Assembly (NCBI GenBank): GCA_016869765.1
Contig: VGES01000009.1
Span: 1 to 64,000 of the forward strand
DNA: 64,000 nt
From: Alphaproteobacteria bacterium
Lineage (GTDB): Bacteria; Pseudomonadota; Alphaproteobacteria; SHVP01
Reading direction: 5' to 3'
In this document: positions 61,516 to 64,000 of the stretch, piece by piece
Numbering within the stretch: position 1 is the first letter of the stretch
How the letters are laid out: every line of letters begins with the position of its first letter
The notes under the pieces: generated by a model
Seen by the model: the letters and a program-made list of their open reading frames with translations, nothing else
The model's database searches: none
What the model was told of the DNA's origin: nothing
Program-made: the position numbers and the translations under genes

Positions 61516-62274
61516 GTGTCGACAGCATCACAGGTTCCCGAGGTCTCGGTCGTCGTGCCGATCCACAACGAGGCCGGCGCCATCGAGTCCCTTGTGGCCG
61601 AAATCGTCGCGGCGCTCGGCGAGCGAGACTTCGAGATCGTCGCCGTCGATGACGGTAGTTCCGACGACAGTCCGGAACGCCTGGCTCGCTTGATGGCCGA
61701 CCTTCCCAGGCTTCGGTTGCTGCGCCATGTCCGGCAGGCGGGCCAGAGCGCAGCGTTATGGACCGGCATCAAGGCGGCGACGGGCGAATGGGTCGCGACG
61801 ATCGATGGCGATGGCCAGAACGACCCTCGGGACATCGAGACGTTGCTCGCGGCGCGACCCGGCGCGAGTGATCAAGCGCCGCTGCTGATTGCCGGCCATC
61901 GCCGACAACGCAAAGACACGGTGGTAAAACGCCTGTCGTCGCGGATCGCCAACGCCGTCCGAGCCTGTCTGCTACGCGACCAGACGCCGGACACCGGATG
62001 CGGCCTCAAGCTCATGCGGCGGGGGCATTTCACCACGCTGCCCGCGTTCGATCACTTTCATCGCTTTCTGCCGGCGCTGGTGATTCGCCAGGGCGGGCGG
62101 GTCCTCTCGGTCGATGTTGGGCATCGTCCCAGACTGAAGGGACGTTCGCACTATGGAACGTGGGATCGGCTTTGGGTCGGTCTCTACGACCTATTCGGCG
62201 TGAGTTGGCTGCAGCGGCGCCCGATCCACGTTGATCATCGTGAAATCAAGTCGTCGCGTGGAGTTGTGCCATGA
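61516..62274 (+). CDS. Family 2 glycosyltransferase (DPM/ArnC-like)
   Basis: 252 residues from GTG 61516. VSVVVPIHNEAGAIESLV, EIVAVDDGSSDDSPERL and ATIDGDGQNDPRDIE (DxD metal motif) are the GT2 core; GYDQLKLMRR-like GCGLKLMRRGHF and KGRSHYGTWDRL follow as in polyprenyl-phosphate sugar transferases. There are no C-terminal membrane helices. It should make an undecaprenyl-phosphate-linked sugar used by the ArnT-like transferase encoded two genes downstream. It is coupled to the LAB_N gene by an ATGA overlap. The 113 nt upstream hold no clear gene. Confidence 0.9.
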   Translation: MSTASQVPEVSVVVPIHNEAGAIESLVAEIVAALGERDFEIVAVDDGSSDDSPERLARLMADLPRLRLLRHVRQAGQSAALWTGIKAATGEWVATIDGDGQNDPRDIETLLAARPGASDQAPLLIAGHRRQRKDTVVKRLSSRIANAVRACLLRDQTPDTGCGLKLMRRGHFTTLPAFDHFHRFLPALVIRQGGRVLSVDVGHRPRLKGRSHYGTWDRLWVGLYDLFGVSWLQRRPIHVDHREIKSSRGVVP

Positions 62275-62552
62275 GTGAAACGGTCTGGCTCGTGATCGGA
62301 TTTGTCGGGCAGGGGCTGTTCGCCTCGCGCTTCATCGTCCAATGGCTGGTCAGCGAACGCGAGGGCAAGAGCGTGATCCCGGTCGTGTTCTGGTACCTGA
62401 GCCTGATCGGCGGCCTGACGCTCCTGTCGTACGCCTTGTGGCGGGAAGACCCGGTGATCATCGTGGGTCAGGCCGCTGGGGCGGTCATCTATTCGCGCAA
62501 CCTGGTGCTGATTTTCCGCGAACGACGGCGCAGGCCGAGACAACCCGCATAG
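62271..62552 (+). CDS. LAB_N-domain small membrane protein
   Basis: 93 residues with three helices. LVIGFVGQGLFASRFIVQWLVSEREGKSVIPVVFWYLSLIGG and the final GAVIYSRNLVLIFRERR match the lipid A biosynthesis N-terminal (LAB_N) domain, usually found next to glycosyltransferases and ArnT-type enzymes. A helper or flippase role is inferred. It is sandwiched between the GT2 and ArnT-like genes. Confidence 0.92.
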   Translation: MSETVWLVIGFVGQGLFASRFIVQWLVSEREGKSVIPVVFWYLSLIGGLTLLSYALWREDPVIIVGQAAGAVIYSRNLVLIFRERRRRPRQPA

Positions 62553-62559
62553 AGCGACG

Positions 62560-64000
62560 ATGGCATACTCCGGAGCGCTACGGTGGCTGGCGGCTTGGGC
62601 GGTCTTGGTCGGTGCGGCGATCGTCATGCGGCCGCTGATGCCGCTCGACGAAACGCGGTACCTCGGCGTCGCGTGGGAGATGTGGACGTCGGGCAACCTC
62701 ATTGTCCCGCACATCAACGGCGAGCCCTACAGTCATAAGCCACCGGTGCTGTTTTGGCTGATCAACGCAGCCTGGGCGGTGTTCGGCCCGACCGAGGTCG
62801 TCGCGCGTCTGGTTGCGCCGACGGTCGGGTTGGCCTGCCTCGGGATGACGCAAGTGCTGGCGCGACTTTGGTGGCCCGATCGACCGGAGATCGCCGCGAA
62901 TGCACCCTGGGTGCTTTTGGGCACCCTCCTGTTCACGGTCACGACCACCCTCAGCATGTTCGATACGCTGGTTGCGCTGTGGACGCTCGTCGGCCTGGCC
63001 GGATTGTCCCTGATGAGCCGGCACGTCACGGGATCCTGGCGGCGGTTCGTATTGGGGGTCGTAGGTTTCGGGGTGGCGATCGGCCTCGGTGTGCTGAGCA
63101 AGGGGCCGGTCGTCGCGGTGTTCCTTCTCCCTGCGGCTCTGCTTGCGTTTCTCTGGCGGCGCAGTCCCGAGGATCGCCATTGGGGCCGATGGGCTCTCGG
63201 GGTCGTTGGCGGCTTGGTGTTGGCGGCCGTGATCGCACTTGCGTGGGCATTGCCCGCGGCGGAGGCCGGCGGCGCCGCGTTCGAGCGCGCCATCTTCTGG
63301 GGGCAGACCAGCGATCGCGTGGCCGGAGGGTTCTCGCACGCACGTCCGTTCTGGTGGTATCTCCCGGTTCTCTTCGCGGTGTTCTTCCCCTGGCTGCTTG
63401 TTCCAGGTCTCTGGGCGGCGGTGCGGCGAGCGCGCTGGCGCGAGGATCAGGGTTTGCGGCTGCTCGCGGTGTGCGTCCTTGGTGCGATCGTCGTGCTCTC
63501 GCTTTTCACCGACAAGCAGCCGCACTATCTCGTGCCGGCGGCGTCGGCATTCGCGCTCATCGTTGCTCGCTTGGCAAGCGACCCCGGCCGGTGGCAGGCC
63601 GGTTGGCTCCCCATGGGCCTTGTTGCGGCGATCGGATTGGCCGCGTCTGGTCTGGCGCTGTGGTGCGTGTTGATCGGGCCGCCTCGATTTGCCCAATCCT
63701 TGCCACGAGAAAGCTTTTGGTGGTTGGGCGCGTTGGGAGCGATGGCCCTGATCGTCGCCTTACTCGGGCGGGGACGCGGTGACGTGGTGCGCGCGTTGCG
63801 TCGGCCGGCGCTCGCGATCGTCACTCTCGTAGTTGCGGTGCACCTCACCTTGGCCCCGGTTGCAGCGCCCCTCTACGATCTCGAGACGGCCGCCAAGAAA
63901 GTGGCTGCGCTGCAGACCGACCAGCGACCCGTCGCCTACGTTGGCAAGTATCACAACCAGTTCCGTTTCCTCGGGCGTTTGAGGGCCCCACTGGACACTA
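62560..64000 (+). CDS. ArnT-like glycosyltransferase (GT39/PMT family), 3' truncated by the window edge
   Basis: 480 codons from ATG 62560 are open to the window end. DETRYLGVAWEMWTSGNLIVPHINGEPYSHKPPVLFW is the ArnT/PMT first loop, with the catalytic Asp of the family in PLDETRY. Around ten transmembrane helices follow, including RVAGGFSHARPFWWYLPVLFAVFFPW and TDKQPHYLVPAASAFALI. It transfers a polyprenyl-phosphate-linked sugar to lipid A or another periplasmic acceptor. The ATG is 7 nt after the LAB_N stop. Confidence 0.92.
   Translation, partial: MAYSGALRWLAAWAVLVGAAIVMRPLMPLDETRYLGVAWEMWTSGNLIVPHINGEPYSHKPPVLFWLINAAWAVFGPTEVVARLVAPTVGLACLGMTQVLARLWWPDRPEIAANAPWVLLGTLLFTVTTTLSMFDTLVALWTLVGLAGLSLMSRHVTGSWRRFVLGVVGFGVAIGLGVLSKGPVVAVFLLPAALLAFLWRRSPEDRHWGRWALGVVGGLVLAAVIALAWALPAAEAGGAAFERAIFWGQTSDRVAGGFSHARPFWWYLPVLFAVFFPWLLVPGLWAAVRRARWREDQGLRLLAVCVLGAIVVLSLFTDKQPHYLVPAASAFALIVARLASDPGRWQAGWLPMGLVAAIGLAASGLALWCVLIGPPRFAQSLPRESFWWLGALGAMALIVALLGRGRGDVVRALRRPALAIVTLVVAVHLTLAPVAAPLYDLETAAKKVAALQTDQRPVAYVGKYHNQFRFLGRLRAPLDT

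Overview
The window is GC-rich, densely packed bacterial DNA, most likely from an alphaproteobacterium. The run gyrA-coaD-peptidylprolyl isomerase-queA-tgt (3670-9636) is a typical alphaproteobacterial order. GyrA has the C-terminal-domain insertion seen in that class. glyA has a ZTP (pfl) riboswitch leader. Several candidate promoters use GCTAGC-like -10 elements rather than TATAAT. I cannot assign a genus. No gene-free stretch exceeds 300 bases; the largest gaps (about 200-220 bases) are described below.

Layout. 1-3451: remnant of a TetR regulator followed by a YbhGFS-like efflux operon (HlyD adaptor, ABC ATPase, ABC-2 permease). 3670-9636: the housekeeping gyrA-to-tgt run. 9686-19022: a SAM methyltransferase, a small membrane protein, a lipoprotein, a cupin, a KefB/C-type antiporter, a TTC38-like repeat protein, and a translationally coupled NEW3-domain protein plus NosFY-type ABC exporter. 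19119-20504: ZTP riboswitch and glyA. 20501-25407 (minus strand): pcm, a second methyltransferase, a frameshifted flavoprotein, a GlcG/HbpS-like protein and a polysaccharide-deacetylase-like protein. 25494-27674: small secreted proteins with a Cys-containing repeat. 27697-32129: hisS, two radical SAM proteins, a DUF1194 protein and tRNA-Lys(TTT). 32298-34861: a NalP-like lipoprotein/autotransporter subtilase and a small lipoprotein. 34898-42411: GMC oxidoreductase, Asp/Glu-racemase-superfamily protein, CBS-BON protein, hemerythrin, host-attachment-family protein, flavoprotein dehydrogenase and bicupin.

At 42988/42989 two 5'-truncated genes (an NMT1/SsuA-type binding protein and a CRP/FNR regulator) abut head to head, which marks a rearrangement breakpoint or an assembly chimera. 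43870-49529 is a catabolic-looking run: molybdenum hydroxylase large subunit, class III CoA-transferase, crotonase and amidase. 49671-54548 holds envelope proteins (pentapeptide repeat, TPR, OmpA-type porin, integral membrane proteins). 54749-58811 is a two-component flavin monooxygenase locus (two HsaA-like oxygenases plus one flavin reductase) divergent from an IclR regulator, with a perfect 13-bp inverted repeat between them. 58808-64000 holds a PG-binding/helical-repeat protein, a divergent CRP/FNR regulator, and a GT2/LAB_N/ArnT-like lipid glycosylation operon that runs off the right edge.

Oddities most worth checking: TGT without its three zinc cysteines; a crotonase without either hydratase glutamate; the half-gene junction at 42988; the Cys-repeat secreted pair; the IclR-side palindrome; and the CTAG-rich leader of a 79-residue membrane protein.
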